DNA of 32,366 nucleotides. Origin: Aeromonas allosaccharophila (GTDB taxonomy: Bacteria; Pseudomonadota; Gammaproteobacteria; Enterobacterales; Aeromonadaceae). The stretch covers positions 1 through 32,366 of the forward strand of contig NZ_CDBR01000084.1 of the NCBI RefSeq assembly GCF_000819685.1, written 5' to 3'. Of this stretch, positions 18,081-26,896 are shown one piece after another. The notes under the pieces were generated by a model, which had not been told where the DNA came from, made no database searches, and saw nothing but the letters and a program-made list of their open reading frames with translations. The position numbers and the translations under genes were made by a program. Within the stretch, counting starts at the first letter, position 1, and every line of letters begins with the position of its first letter.

Positions 18081-18830
18081 TCAACGATAGCGCGCTTCGA
18101 TACGCGCCAACTCGCCACTTTGCCGCAACTGTTGCAGTACCCGGCTGAATTCATTCACCCGGGTATTAAAGCGGGAATGTTTGCCAATGCAGAGGTTGAA
18201 CGGGGTCGAGGCAAGTCGCAGCGGCACCTCGACCACCAGCCCGGACAGCCCCAGCTGGTTGAGTTTGAAGCGTGCCACCAGCGGATCGGTCACCATCAGA
18301 TCGCCCCGACCCGCCGCCAGCATTTTGAAAACATTATCGACATTGATGGTGTGATGAACGGTGAAGCCCGCAAGGTTCTCCTTGCCCCAGCCGTTGCCCA
18401 GATAGTCGAGAAAGGTGAACGTCTTGAGGTCGCTCAAGCGGCTGGCTCGCTGAAACTCCGCCATCCGGGGGTGGCCAAGCTGAGTAAATATCGTCATGAT
18501 CGTCGATGTGACTGGCTCCTCCACCATCAGGGTATAAGTGCGCCGCTCCAATGTGGCGACAGTCACGAAGCCATCTGCCTGCGCCATCAGCACCATTTTT
18601 TGCGCCCGTTGCCACGGATAGCCTTCGTGGCGCACCCGCAGCCCCATCTGCGCCGCCACCCGATCCATCACATCGATCATCAGCCCGCGCATCTTGCCCT
18701 GTTCGTCACGCCACGAATATGGGGCGAAGTCGTCAAAATAGGCCATTTTCAACTCGGGAGCTGGCGCTGCCAAGGCACTCTGCCACATCAGCAACCCCCA
18801 CAGGATTGCGCTCCCCAGACTGATTCTCAT
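18081..18830 (-). CDS. Periplasmic solute-binding protein, family 3 type
   Basis: This 249-aa exported protein has a signal peptide ending at about SALAA (residues 1-22). The rest has the fold signature of amino-acid-type ABC binding proteins: ELKMAYFDDFAPYSWRDEQGKMRGLMIDVMDRVA near the N-terminus and a C-terminal LRQSGELARIEARYR. The ATG at 18830 has GGAG 8 nt upstream; an in-frame ATG at 18848 is less likely. No permease or ATPase gene is adjacent, so it is an orphan binding or sensor-like protein; the ligand is unknown. It is convergent with the LysR gene at a 36-bp gap. Confidence 0.8.
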   Translation of the reverse strand: MRISLGSAILWGLLMWQSALAAPAPELKMAYFDDFAPYSWRDEQGKMRGLMIDVMDRVAAQMGLRVRHEGYPWQRAQKMVLMAQADGFVTVATLERRTYTLMVEEPVTSTIMTIFTQLGHPRMAEFQRASRLSDLKTFTFLDYLGNGWGKENLAGFTVHHTINVDNVFKMLAAGRGDLMVTDPLVARFKLNQLGLSGLVVEVPLRLASTPFNLCIGKHSRFNTRVNEFSRVLQQLRQSGELARIEARYR

Positions 18831-18921
18831 GGCCGCGACTCCATCCACCTCTGTCCACTCTGAGCCTAGTGCAAAGCAGGCTGCGGCAAGGTTCAGGATC
18901 CAGTGGAAAAAGTGGCCAACG

Positions 18922-18955
18922 AAAAAAGAGAGGGGAAGCAGTGGCTTCCCCTCTC
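18922..18955 (-). terminator. metE rho-independent terminator
   Basis: A perfect 12-bp stem GAGAGGGGAAGC/GCTTCCCCTCTC with a 4-nt loop is followed on the minus strand by TTTTTT. It lies about 53 bp beyond the metE stop codon. Confidence 0.9.
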
Positions 18956-19008
18956 TCGTTCGTTTGTCAGCACGCCACCTTATCGATGGCGGTCACGGCT
19001 TGCGCAGA

Positions 19009-21273
19009 TTACGCCAGCTCGGCCCGCAGCGCCCTGGTGGCATTGACCATCACCTTGAGCGCGGCCTCCGTCTCTTCCCAGCCGCGGGTCTTGAGGCCGC
19101 AATCCGGATTGACCCACAGCCGCTCGGCCGGGATCTGCTTGGCCGCCTTGCGCAGCAACCCCTCAATCCAGCTCTGGCTCGGTACGTTCGGCGAGTGAAT
19201 GTCATAGACACCCGGGCCGATTTCGTTGGGGTAGTTGAAGCGCTCGAACGCTTCGAGCAGCTGCATCTGGCTGCGGCTGGTCTCGATGGTGATCACATCC
19301 GCATCCAGCGCCGCCACCGCCTCGATGATGAGGTTGAAGTCGCTGTAACACATGTGGGTGTGGATCTGGGTGCTGTCCGCCACCGGGCTGGCGCTCAGAC
19401 GGAAGGCGCGCACCGCCCAGTCGAGATAAGCCTGATGATCCTGCTTGCGCAGCGGCAAGCCTTCGCGGATCGCCGGTTCGTCGATCTGGATGATTTTGAT
19501 GCCCGCTGCTTCCAAATCAGCCACCTCGTCGCGAATGGCCAGCCCGATTTGCAGGGCGGATTGCTCGCGGCTCACATCTTCCCGCGGGAAGGACCAGCAG
19601 AGGATGGTCACGGGGCCCGTCAGCATCCCCTTGACCGGCTTGTCGGTCAGGCTCTGGGCAAACTGGGTCCACGCCAGGGTCATGGGGGTCGGGCGGTCGA
19701 TATCGCGGGTGATCACCGGCGGCTTGACGCAGCGAGAGCCATAGCTCTGTACCCAACCGAAGCGGGTGATGGCAAAGCCGTCCAGCAGCTCACCAAAATA
19801 CTCCACCATGTCGTTGCGCTCGGCCTCGCCATGCACCAGCACGTCCAGCCCGATGGCCTCCTGACGCTTGATGGCATCGCGGATCTCCGCCTTAATGCCC
19901 GCCTCGTAGGCGCTATCGTCGATGCGACCGGCGCGCCAATCCTGCCGCAATACCCGGATCTGCGAGGTCTGCGGGAAGGAGCCGATGGTGGTAGTGGGCA
20001 GCAGCGGCAGTTTGAGATCCGAGCGCTGTAGCTCGGCCCTGACCGGATAGGGGCTGTGGCGATCAAAGTCGCTGTTGGTGAGGCTGGCGAGCCGGGACTG
20101 CACCGCGCGCTTGTGGACCCGGCTGTCGGACTCCCGATCGACGATGGGTTGGCTGTAGGCGGTGATCTTGTCGAGCTCGCCACCATCCAGATACTCTCTG
20201 AGCAGCCCCAGCTCGAAGCATTTTTGCAGGGCGAAGGCGAACCAGCTGCGGGTCTGGAGATCCAGCTCCTGCTCCAGGGTCAAATCCACCGGGCTGTGCA
20301 ACAGGGAGCAGGAGGAGGCTACCCAGAGCCGCTCGCCGAGTCTGGCTTTCAGTGCCTTCAGGGTCGGCGCCAGCTTGGCCAGATTGGCGCGCCAGACGTT
20401 GCGACCGTTGATCACCCCGGCGGAGATGACCCACTGGGCGGGCAGATGCGGCACCAGCGTCTCCAGCTGCTCGGGGGCGGCCACCAGATCCAGATGCAGG
20501 CCATCCACCTTCAGGCTGGTGATGATGTCGCGCTGATGGGCCACCGAGCCGAAATAGGTGGTGAGCAGCAGCTTGCAGGGGCCCGCGAGGCGCTCGTAGG
20601 CGTTGAGGTAGGCCAGACGCCACTCGTCCGGCAAGTCCAGCGTCAGCGCAGGTTCGTCAATCTGCACCCACTCCACCCCTTGGGCGGCCAGTTTGGCCAG
20701 GATCTCCTGATAGACGATGAGCAGACGATCGAGCAGTTCAAGACGAGAGAAGCCGCTCTCTTTCTCCTTGCCAAGCCAGAGGTAGGAGATTGGCCCCAAC
20801 AGCACCGCCTTGACCGGCAGCCCCAGCGCCTTGGCCTCTTCAACCTCGTCAAACAGCTGGCGCCAGCCCAGCTTGAAGCGCTGGTCACGGCTGAATTCCG
20901 GCACCAGATAGTGATAGTTGGTGTTGAACCATTTGGTCATCTCGGCGGCGGCCGCCGCCGGGCCGGTCGGCGCACGGCCGCGGGCCACCCGGAACAGGGT
21001 GTCGAGATCGGTCTCGCCATGGCGGTGACGGGCAGGCACCGCATCCACCAGCAGACTGGTGCCGAGTACCTGATCGTACCAGGCAAAATCCCCCACCGGC
21101 AGCAGATTGACCCCGGCGGCATATTGGGCCTGCCAGTGGCGTTCACGCAGCGTCTTGCCCACGGCAACGAGTTCGGCCTGAGTGGTCTCGCCACGCCAGT
21201 AGGATTCGAGGGCAAATTTCAGCTCGCGCTTGGCGCCGATACGGGGGAAGCCCAGGGTGTGTGCGCGTGTCAT
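19009..21273 (-). CDS. metE: Cobalamin-independent methionine synthase MetE
   Basis: This 754-aa enzyme transfers a methyl group from methyltetrahydrofolate polyglutamate to homocysteine, making methionine. E. coli MetE has 753 aa. The two-barrel layout is visible, with the C-terminal catalytic barrel beginning near [16 protein letters not shown]. The zinc ligands H640, C642, E664 and C725 are all present ([25 protein letters not shown]). The ATG at 21273 has AAGGAA 8 nt upstream. It is divergent from metR, with operators for MetR and probably MetJ between the genes. Full-length and apparently functional. Confidence 0.97.
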   Translation of the reverse strand: MTRAHTLGFPRIGAKRELKFALESYWRGETTQAELVAVGKTLRERHWQAQYAAGVNLLPVGDFAWYDQVLGTSLLVDAVPARHRHGETDLDTLFRVARGRAPTGPAAAAAEMTKWFNTNYHYLVPEFSRDQRFKLGWRQLFDEVEEAKALGLPVKAVLLGPISYLWLGKEKESGFSRLELLDRLLIVYQEILAKLAAQGVEWVQIDEPALTLDLPDEWRLAYLNAYERLAGPCKLLLTTYFGSVAHQRDIITSLKVDGLHLDLVAAPEQLETLVPHLPAQWVISAGVINGRNVWRANLAKLAPTLKALKARLGERLWVASSCSLLHSPVDLTLEQELDLQTRSWFAFALQKCFELGLLREYLDGGELDKITAYSQPIVDRESDSRVHKRAVQSRLASLTNSDFDRHSPYPVRAELQRSDLKLPLLPTTTIGSFPQTSQIRVLRQDWRAGRIDDSAYEAGIKAEIRDAIKRQEAIGLDVLVHGEAERNDMVEYFGELLDGFAITRFGWVQSYGSRCVKPPVITRDIDRPTPMTLAWTQFAQSLTDKPVKGMLTGPVTILCWSFPREDVSREQSALQIGLAIRDEVADLEAAGIKIIQIDEPAIREGLPLRKQDHQAYLDWAVRAFRLSASPVADSTQIHTHMCYSDFNLIIEAVAALDADVITIETSRSQMQLLEAFERFNYPNEIGPGVYDIHSPNVPSQSWIEGLLRKAAKQIPAERLWVNPDCGLKTRGWEETEAALKVMVNATRALRAELA

Positions 21274-21321
21274 AGGTTCATTTCCTTATGCTCATTCATC
21301 TGATGGGAAACTGGATGATTT

Positions 21322-21345
21322 AGCCATCCAGATGTTTACACATCC
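21322..21345. promoter_or_regulatory. Tandem met-box-like repeats (MetJ operator candidate)
   Basis: Three contiguous 8-mers, AGCCATCC, AGATGTTT and ACACATCC, match the AGACGTCT met box at 5, 6 and 5 of 8 positions. Tandem 8-bp registers are how MetJ binds with S-adenosylmethionine. It lies 50-70 bp upstream of metE, a sensible repressor position. Confidence 0.5.
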
Positions 21346-21375
21346 AAAATGACAAGATAAGGTGACGCTGGCTAT

Positions 21376-21388
21376 TGAATCCTCTTCA
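21376..21388. promoter_or_regulatory. MetR binding site in the metE-metR spacer
   Basis: TGAATCCTCTTCA is an exact match to the MetR consensus TGAA-N5-TTCA. It lies 103 bp upstream of metE and about 190 bp upstream of metR, upstream of the met-box-like repeats, as expected for an activator of metE. Confidence 0.75.
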
Positions 21389-21580
21389 ACTGGCTCTCAA
21401 AGAATCCTCAACTGACCGCAGGTAAGGTTCACCGCAAGGATACAGAAGCCCGTTTTTACAAGAGTTAAGAAGCACAGGAGCAAGAAGGCAGGATCAAGCA
21501 GCGCAGGAGGCTAACAGCCAGACTAGGCCACCGCTGCCAGCAACATCGGCGCCATACGCAATCACACAAGGAGCCATCTT

Positions 21581-22492
21581 ATGGCAGTGCCAAGCAATTC
21601 AGGGATAGAGATCAAACACTTGAAAACATTGACCGCGCTGGCCGAGCAGGGCTCGCTGGCCGGTGCGGCGCTGACCCTCAACCTCACCCAGTCCGCCCTC
21701 TCCCACCAGCTCAAAGAGCTGGAGACTCGCCTCAATCTGGAGATCTACCTGCGCAAAAGCCGCCCGCTGGTGCTGACCGCGGCAGGCAACCAGCTGCTCA
21801 CCCTCGCCCGTCAGGTGTTGCCCGCCCTGGCCCAGACCGAGAAGCAACTGCAGGCCCTGCAGAGCGGCGATGCGGGCAGGCTGCATCTGGCGCTCGATTG
21901 CCACAGCTGCATTCAGTGGCTGCTGCCACTGTTGCCCGAGTTTCGCCGCCAGTGGCCAGGGGTGGATCTGGAGGTAGAATCGGTGCCGGGCTTTGATGCC
22001 ATCAATGCCCTGCTCGGCGGCCAGCTCGACCTGCTGCTCACCTCGGACGTGCAGGCCCGTGGCGATCTCCACTTCGAGCCGCTGTTTGCCTTCGATCTCA
22101 CTCTGGTGATGGCGCCGGATCACCCCCTTTGCCACCAGAGCCGTATCGAGCCGGGCGATCTGGGAGCGGAGGTGCTGCTGGTCTACCCGGTGGAGCGCAG
22201 CCGCATGGATATCTTCAGTCGCTTTCTGCAACCCGCCGGGGTGGAGCCCGCTCGCTGCAAGCTGGTGGACAACACCTCGGTGATGCTGCAGATGGCCGCC
22301 GCCGGACTCGGGGTCGCCGCCCTGCCGCGCTGGGCCAGCGAGGAGTTTGTCAGACAGGGGATGCTTTGCGCCCGCCCCCTCGGCAGCGGTATCCGTCGCC
22401 ATATGTATGGCGCGGTGCGGGCCGCCGACCGGGATCAAGCCTGCCTGCAGAGCCTGTTCGAATGCATTCGCAACAAGATGGGGAATGCTTGA
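21581..22492 (+). CDS. metR: LysR-family regulator MetR
   Basis: This 303-aa LysR-type protein resembles E. coli MetR, the homocysteine-responsive activator of metE and other methionine genes. The N-terminal DNA-binding domain reads IEIKHLKTLTALAEQGSLAGAA. The effector domain contains DCHSCIQWLLP, nearly identical to the MetR hallmark ECHSCIQWL, and VYPVERSRMDIFSRFLQPAGV, also MetR-like. The ATG at 21581 has AAGGAG 7 nt upstream. Divergent orientation from metE and a perfect MetR site in the spacer confirm the assignment. The C-terminus is slightly shorter than in E. coli (317 aa). Confidence 0.95.
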   Translation: MAVPSNSGIEIKHLKTLTALAEQGSLAGAALTLNLTQSALSHQLKELETRLNLEIYLRKSRPLVLTAAGNQLLTLARQVLPALAQTEKQLQALQSGDAGRLHLALDCHSCIQWLLPLLPEFRRQWPGVDLEVESVPGFDAINALLGGQLDLLLTSDVQARGDLHFEPLFAFDLTLVMAPDHPLCHQSRIEPGDLGAEVLLVYPVERSRMDIFSRFLQPAGVEPARCKLVDNTSVMLQMAAAGLGVAALPRWASEEFVRQGMLCARPLGSGIRRHMYGAVRAADRDQACLQSLFECIRNKMGNA

Positions 22493-22587
22493 GGAGAGGG
22501 AAAAATCACAGTTATCGCAGGCAATGCTGGCCTGACAAGGGGCAGAACAGTATCCTGATGCTTTAACGTTGCTTAACGGTAGCCATC

Positions 22588-23490
22588 ATGTCCCACGTTG
22601 ATCTGAATCTCTTTCGCGTCCTGGATGCTGTGATCCGCTATGGGGGCGTCACCACCGCCGCCGAGATGATGGAGATGACCCCCTCGGCCATCAGCCAGGC
22701 CATCAGCCGCCTGACGGCGCTGGTGGGCGAACAGCTGTTTGTCCGTCAGGGGCGGGGAATTACCCCCACGGCACGGGCGCTGAGCCTGCACCACGAAATC
22801 ATGGTGCCGCTGCATGATATGGAGCGCAGTCTGCAACGCACCGACCTGTTTGATCACCATACCAGTCGGCGCACTTTTCGCATCGCGGGCGTCCCTGATA
22901 TCGATGTCTTCTTCCTGCCGGAACTCAACAACCTGCTGCAGATCCAAGCCCCCAACTGCCAGCTGGAGTGGAACACCCAGGTGCAGGATGAAGCCTTGCG
23001 CCAGAACAGTCTCTATCTGCACAGCGTTGACCTGGTGCTGGCGACCAAACCCATGGTCGAGCAGAGTATTGAAAACGAGCAGATCATGTCCCAGCCCCTG
23101 CGCATCGCCTGCCGCAAGGATCACCCGCGGATCCGCCAGGCCCCCGACATGACCACCTTCTTCAACGAAAAGCATGTGGTGCTGCAGGCCAGACGGCTCG
23201 ACAACCTGTTACTCAACACCCTGACCAAGGCACCGCTGCCACCCCGTCAGATCGCCTACGAGAGCGATTCCCTGCTCACGGCTCTTCATCTGGTGAGCCG
23301 TACCGACTGGCTCTGCGTTGCCAGCCAGTGGCACATGGATATGCTGGGCGATACCCTGGCGCTGGCCAGCTACCCCCTCCCCTGGATCTCGGAGGATTGC
23401 CCGGTCTACATGAGTTGGCACAAAAGTTCCAATCAGGATGCGGGGCTGAACTGGCTCAAACAACAAGTGCGCAATGTCTGCTCGTTTTAA
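22588..23490 (+). CDS. LysR-family transcriptional regulator (target unknown)
   Basis: This 300-aa LysR-type regulator has an N-terminal helix-turn-helix (SHVDLNLFRVLDAVIRYGGVTTAAEMMEMTPSAISQAISRL split over about 2-45) and an effector domain from about residue 90. The DLNLF beginning and the VPDIDVFFLP segment place it with NodD/LeuO-like LysR proteins. It follows metR by 95 bp on the same strand; a shared transcript is possible but I see no clear functional tie. The Shine-Dalgarno before the ATG is weak (CGGTAG). No structural gene lies divergent to it, so its target is not suggested by context. Confidence 0.82.
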   Translation: MSHVDLNLFRVLDAVIRYGGVTTAAEMMEMTPSAISQAISRLTALVGEQLFVRQGRGITPTARALSLHHEIMVPLHDMERSLQRTDLFDHHTSRRTFRIAGVPDIDVFFLPELNNLLQIQAPNCQLEWNTQVQDEALRQNSLYLHSVDLVLATKPMVEQSIENEQIMSQPLRIACRKDHPRIRQAPDMTTFFNEKHVVLQARRLDNLLLNTLTKAPLPPRQIAYESDSLLTALHLVSRTDWLCVASQWHMDMLGDTLALASYPLPWISEDCPVYMSWHKSSNQDAGLNWLKQQVRNVCSF

Positions 23491-23532
23491 GCTTGCTTCA
23501 CAATTCTGTCCACCCATCTACTTATCTGGGCT

Positions 23533-23562
23533 ATCGCTCTTCTGGGTCATCGCTCTTCTGGG
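23533..23562. repeat. Short direct repeat in a convergent spacer
   Basis: The 14-mer atcgctcttctggg occurs twice with a 16-bp period, and a degraded third copy (tcttcagga) follows. It lies between two convergent LysR genes. No function is evident. Confidence 0.6.
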
Positions 23563-23614
23563 CAAGCGGTCTTCAGGATAATCGGGCGCGCTCTGCCAGC
23601 CATTGAGGCGCAGC

Positions 23615-24505
23615 TCATGCCGACGTCGTGGTGCCGAAATAGCTGCGCAGCGCCTCCACCACCCGCCGCACCTTCTCCGGGATCTCCCGCTGCGGCGTGA
23701 TGGCGTGGATCTCCATCGGCGCCACCCGAAAACCGGGCAGCAGTTCGAGCAGACGCCCCAGCGCCAGATCCTCACCAATCTCCCCCTCCGGTTGCAGCGA
23801 GATCCCCTGCCCCGCCAGCGCAAACTGGCGCAGGGGCAACACGTTGTTGCAGAGCACCCTGGGCTTGAACCTGACCCTGTGTTCGCCCCCCTTCTCATCG
23901 AGTAGCAGCAAACCATTGCCCAGCATGTCGCCACAGAGCCAGTCGTGAGTCGCCAGATCGGCGGGCGTGCGCGGCGTCCCCTTGCGCGCCAGATAGGCGG
24001 GGGCGGCACAGAGCAGCATCCGGGTCTGGCCCAGTTTGCGGGCCACCAGCGTCGAGTCGGGCAGGCTGCCGACCCGCAGCGCCACGTCGATCCGCTCGGC
24101 AATCAGATCCCGCTTCTCGTCGTCGGCGATGATCTGAATGGTGAGACCGGGGTGGGCCTGCAACAGCGGCGAGAGGGCCAGTGCCAGCGGCTGGCCCGCC
24201 ATCCCCACCGGGGCGGTGATCCGCACTTCACCGAGCAGGGCGTCGCGCACCTCGGAGAGGCGCAGCTCGGTCTCGCTCAGGGTCTGCTGCAACGCCCGGC
24301 ACCCTTGCCACACCACCTCCCCCGCCTCGGTCAGACTGAGGCGACGGGTAGAGCGATGGAGCAGGGTCAGTCCAAGCAGGCTCTCCAGCTGGCTAATATG
24401 CTGACTGACCGCAGAGGGGGTCATGCCGAGGGATTTGGCCGCCCCTGTCATGCTGCCCGCTTCCACCACGGCGGCGAAGATGGCGTAACGTCTGAGCTGT
24501 TCCAT
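23615..24505 (-). CDS. LysR-family transcriptional regulator, divergent from Rossmann reductase
   Basis: This 296-aa LysR-type regulator has an N-terminal DNA-binding domain (EQLRRYAIFAAVVEAGSM, then GMTPSAVSQHISQLE) and an effector domain with ITAPVGMAGQPLALALSP at about 95-112, typical of the broad group that controls adjacent oxidoreductase genes. It is divergent from the NAD(P)-binding protein gene across 101 bp, and a dyad with T-N11-A form lies in that spacer. Control of that gene is the likely role. The inducer is not predictable from sequence. Confidence 0.88.
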   Translation of the reverse strand: MEQLRRYAIFAAVVEAGSMTGAAKSLGMTPSAVSQHISQLESLLGLTLLHRSTRRLSLTEAGEVVWQGCRALQQTLSETELRLSEVRDALLGEVRITAPVGMAGQPLALALSPLLQAHPGLTIQIIADDEKRDLIAERIDVALRVGSLPDSTLVARKLGQTRMLLCAAPAYLARKGTPRTPADLATHDWLCGDMLGNGLLLLDEKGGEHRVRFKPRVLCNNVLPLRQFALAGQGISLQPEGEIGEDLALGRLLELLPGFRVAPMEIHAITPQREIPEKVRRVVEALRSYFGTTTSA

Positions 24506-24542
24506 TATTAAATCCAGCTTATAAGTGAATGCATTTTTGAGG

Positions 24543-24556
24543 TGATTATTAAATCA
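24543..24556. promoter_or_regulatory. LysR operator candidate TGAT-N6-ATCA
   Basis: TGATTATTAAATCA is a 4+4 dyad with T-N11-A geometry, 37 bp upstream of the LysR start and 50 bp upstream of the reductase start. It is the best operator candidate in the divergent spacer. Confidence 0.45.
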
Positions 24557-24606
24557 CATCCGAGGGCGTAGGATAGCCTCATTCCAACAGTGAAGGAGAG
24601 TTCTCC

Positions 24607-25245
24607 ATGAAGATTGCCCTGATCGGTGCCAGCGGTTTTGTCGGTTCCGCCATCCTCAACGAGGCCGTCAGCCGCGGCCATCACGTCACCGCCATCGTCC
24701 GCGATGTCAGCAAGGTGGCCGCCCATCCGCAGGTCACCGCCGTGGCGGTGGATGCCCAGAACCCGGATGCGCTGGCCGAGGTGCTCAAGGGGCACGATCG
24801 GGTGATCAGCGCCTACAACCCGGGCTGGAGTGCGCCGGATATCTACGACCAGTACCTCAAAGGGGCCAGCGCCATTGTCGAGGCGACCAAAGCCATCAAT
24901 GGCTGGTTGCTGGTGGTCGGTGGTGCCGGCAGTCTGGAGGTCGCTCCCGGTGTGCAGTTGGTGGATACCCCACAATTCCCGGCCGAGTGGAAACAAGGGG
25001 CACTGGCGGCCCGCGACGGTCTCACTGCCCTGCGCGGTGAAACTGCCCTCGACTGGCGCTTTGTCTCTCCCCCGGTGTTCCTGGAACCGGGTGAGAAGCG
25101 CGGCGGCTATCGACTGGGTGGCGATCAGGTGCTGTTCAGTGGCGAGCAGCCTGCCGGGATCACCGCCGGTGATCTGGCCGATGGGGTGCTGAACGAGGCG
25201 GAAAAACCGGCTCACCTGCGTCAGCGCTTTACCCTGGGTTACTGA
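24607..25245 (+). CDS. NAD(P)-binding Rossmann-fold protein (NmrA/atypical SDR type)
   Basis: This 212-aa single-domain protein begins MKIALIGASGFVGSAI, whose GxxGxxG dinucleotide-binding loop at residues 7-13 is of the atypical short-chain dehydrogenase/NmrA kind. VTAIVRDVSKV follows, where the basic residue after the second strand suggests NADPH. The usual catalytic YxxxK is not apparent, so it may be a redox sensor or an isomerase/reductase of unknown substrate. AGGAG lies 8 nt before the ATG. It is divergent from a LysR regulator and followed by a hairpin terminator, so it is monocistronic. Confidence 0.82.
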   Translation: MKIALIGASGFVGSAILNEAVSRGHHVTAIVRDVSKVAAHPQVTAVAVDAQNPDALAEVLKGHDRVISAYNPGWSAPDIYDQYLKGASAIVEATKAINGWLLVVGGAGSLEVAPGVQLVDTPQFPAEWKQGALAARDGLTALRGETALDWRFVSPPVFLEPGEKRGGYRLGGDQVLFSGEQPAGITAGDLADGVLNEAEKPAHLRQRFTLGY

Positions 25246-25319
25246 GCGCCAACAGGCGGTTAAGGCCAGAGATGCGCGGTCACTCGCCTGCCTTTCGGTC
25301 AGGTGATAACCCGGTCAAA

Positions 25320-25347
25320 CAGAAGGGAGGCATCAGCCTCCCTTCTG
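25320..25347 (+). terminator. Hairpin terminator after the Rossmann-fold gene
   Basis: A perfect 12-bp stem CAGAAGGGAGGC/GCCTCCCTTCTG with loop ATCA lies 75 bp beyond the stop codon. Only scattered T residues follow, but the stem is strong. Confidence 0.7.
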
Positions 25348-25688
25348 TGTTGGGCATTTTCTGTTTTGGTCATTTTGCCGCTGGCAGCTTGCCTCTGGTT
25401 GCCCCTCCTCCCCTTATCATTCCCCTTCCCCCCTCAACGGCTGCGCAATAAACAGCCACCCCATCAAGTACCGAATTCCATTTCGAATTTTGTATATAAC
25501 TAAGAATAATTTGTTGTTTCCGTCTTATAACACCGAACAGTAGCATCACCCTCATTCCAGATGGCGCCATACAGCAAGCACATACCGCCGTGCTGTCGTG
25601 CCACCCGTTTGCCGCTCATCAGGCCTGCCAACAGCGGAGGCAGTGCAAGAGATGGCGCCAGAGATAACGAAAGAGTGAGGAGGTGTAC
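25348..25688. other. Intergenic leader of the dioxygenase gene
   Basis: About 340 bp without a convincing gene. The part around 25480-25545 is clearly AT-rich compared with its surroundings and contains several -10-like hexamers (TATAAC at about 25495 and 25527, AATAAT at about 25505). A promoter for the downstream gene probably lies here, but no -35/-10 pair stands out. A 5-bp dyad AATTC-N6-GAATT is present near 25482. Confidence 0.4.
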
Positions 25689-26771
25689 ATGGAACAGTCA
25701 TCACTGCCGATCATCGATCTGGCTGCCCTCAAGGGGGTGCCCGACCAGCGTCGCACTATGCTGGCCAAGTTGGCTGCGGCCGCCCGCGACGTCGGCTTTT
25801 TCTATCTGACAGGACATCGCCTGAGTGACGCCGAGCAGCGGGAAACCATGGCGCTGGCAGAGCGTTTCTTTGCTCTGCCGGAGCAGGAGAAGCTGGCGGT
25901 GCAGATGGTCAACAGCCCCCACTTTCGCGGCTACAACCGGGTCGGTGCCGAGCTGACCCGCCAACGACCGGATCTGCGGGAGCAGTTCGATATCATGAAT
26001 GAGGCGCAGGCCCTGCCTGCGGCGCAGATCCGTGAACCCTGGCAGCGGCTGATCGGCCCCAACCAGTGGCCGACCGCCCTGCCCGAGATGAAAGCCCATC
26101 TGCTGGGGTGGCAGGAGCGACTGAGCGATATTACCCTCACCCTGCTCGCCGCCTTCGCCGAGGTGCTGGAACAGCCGGTCGGGGTGTTTGACGACAGCAT
26201 TCGTGGCGTCCCCTACCAGCACATGAAGCTCATTCACTACCCGGGGCAAGAGGCGGGCGGCAACAGTCAGGGGGTCGGCGCCCACAAGGATCCCGGTTAC
26301 CTGACGCTGGTGATGCAGGACCATCACTCCGGGCTTGAGGTCGAGACGGCCGATGGCTGGATCTCCGCACCGCCCCTGCCGGGGGCACTGGTGGTCAATA
26401 TCGGCGAGCTGCTTGAGCTGGCCTCCAACGGTTATCTCAAGGCGACCCTGCATCGGGTGGTGAGCCCGCCGCCCGGGGTATCGCGCCTCTCCTGCGCCTT
26501 CTTTATGGCGGCGCGGCTCGATGCCATCGTGCCACTGCTCACCCTCTCCCCCGCGCTGGCGGCGCAGGCGCAAGGGCCGGAGAGTGACCCGGCCAACCCG
26601 CTCTTCTATCAGGTGGGGGAGAATGTGCTCAAGGGGCGGCTGCGCTCTCACCCGGATGTGGCGGCGCGTCACTATACCGCTCAGGATGCCGCTCAGGATG
26701 CCGCTCCCTATGCCAGCAACTATGCCGCGCCATCGCAACCAAGATCGCAGCGGGAGCGGGAAACCGCCTGA
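25689..26771 (+). CDS. Fe(II)/2-oxoglutarate-dependent dioxygenase (isopenicillin N synthase family)
   Basis: This 360-aa oxygenase has the DIOX_N start (SLPIIDLAAL, then AARDVGFFYLTGH) and a double-stranded beta-helix core. The iron ligands are H199, D201 (GAHKDPGYLTLV) and H255 (LHRVV), and R266-x-S268 is the 2-oxoglutarate-binding pair. The ATG at 25689 follows AGGAGG by 5 nt; the GTG two codons earlier lies inside the ribosome site. The C-terminal 30 residues are low complexity, partly from a 12-bp tandem repeat. It is followed 125 bp later by a PLP enzyme on the same strand. The substrate is unknown; relatives act on amino acids, small peptides or secondary metabolites. Confidence 0.88.
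   Translation: MEQSSLPIIDLAALKGVPDQRRTMLAKLAAAARDVGFFYLTGHRLSDAEQRETMALAERFFALPEQEKLAVQMVNSPHFRGYNRVGAELTRQRPDLREQFDIMNEAQALPAAQIREPWQRLIGPNQWPTALPEMKAHLLGWQERLSDITLTLLAAFAEVLEQPVGVFDDSIRGVPYQHMKLIHYPGQEAGGNSQGVGAHKDPGYLTLVMQDHHSGLEVETADGWISAPPLPGALVVNIGELLELASNGYLKATLHRVVSPPPGVSRLSCAFFMAARLDAIVPLLTLSPALAAQAQGPESDPANPLFYQVGENVLKGRLRSHPDVAARHYTAQDAAQDAAPYASNYAAPSQPRSQRERETA
26679..26714 (+). repeat. 12-bp tandem repeat inside the dioxygenase C-terminus
   Basis: gctcaggatgcc occurs twice in direct succession (26679-26702), followed by a degraded third unit (gctccctatgcc). It encodes repeated AQDA units in the non-conserved tail and is in frame, so it could vary in length without breaking the gene. 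Confidence 0.75.
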
Positions 26772-26896
26772 ACCCGCGGGGGGATGGCTATCACCCGAGA
26801 AAATATGTCAGCGGGAGGGACGCCAGCGGCGCCCCTTCATACCGATTTTAAACACGGAACATCAGGGCCGACAGCTGGCCAGAACGGAGTAATACG

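Noticed and set aside
18829..21303. Two long frames opposite metE
   Set aside because: Antisense shadows of metE with compositional bias only; MetE zinc ligands are intact on the other strand.
26679..26714. Possible CRISPR or regulatory repeat
   Set aside because: Only two perfect 12-bp units, in frame within a coding region, no spacers.
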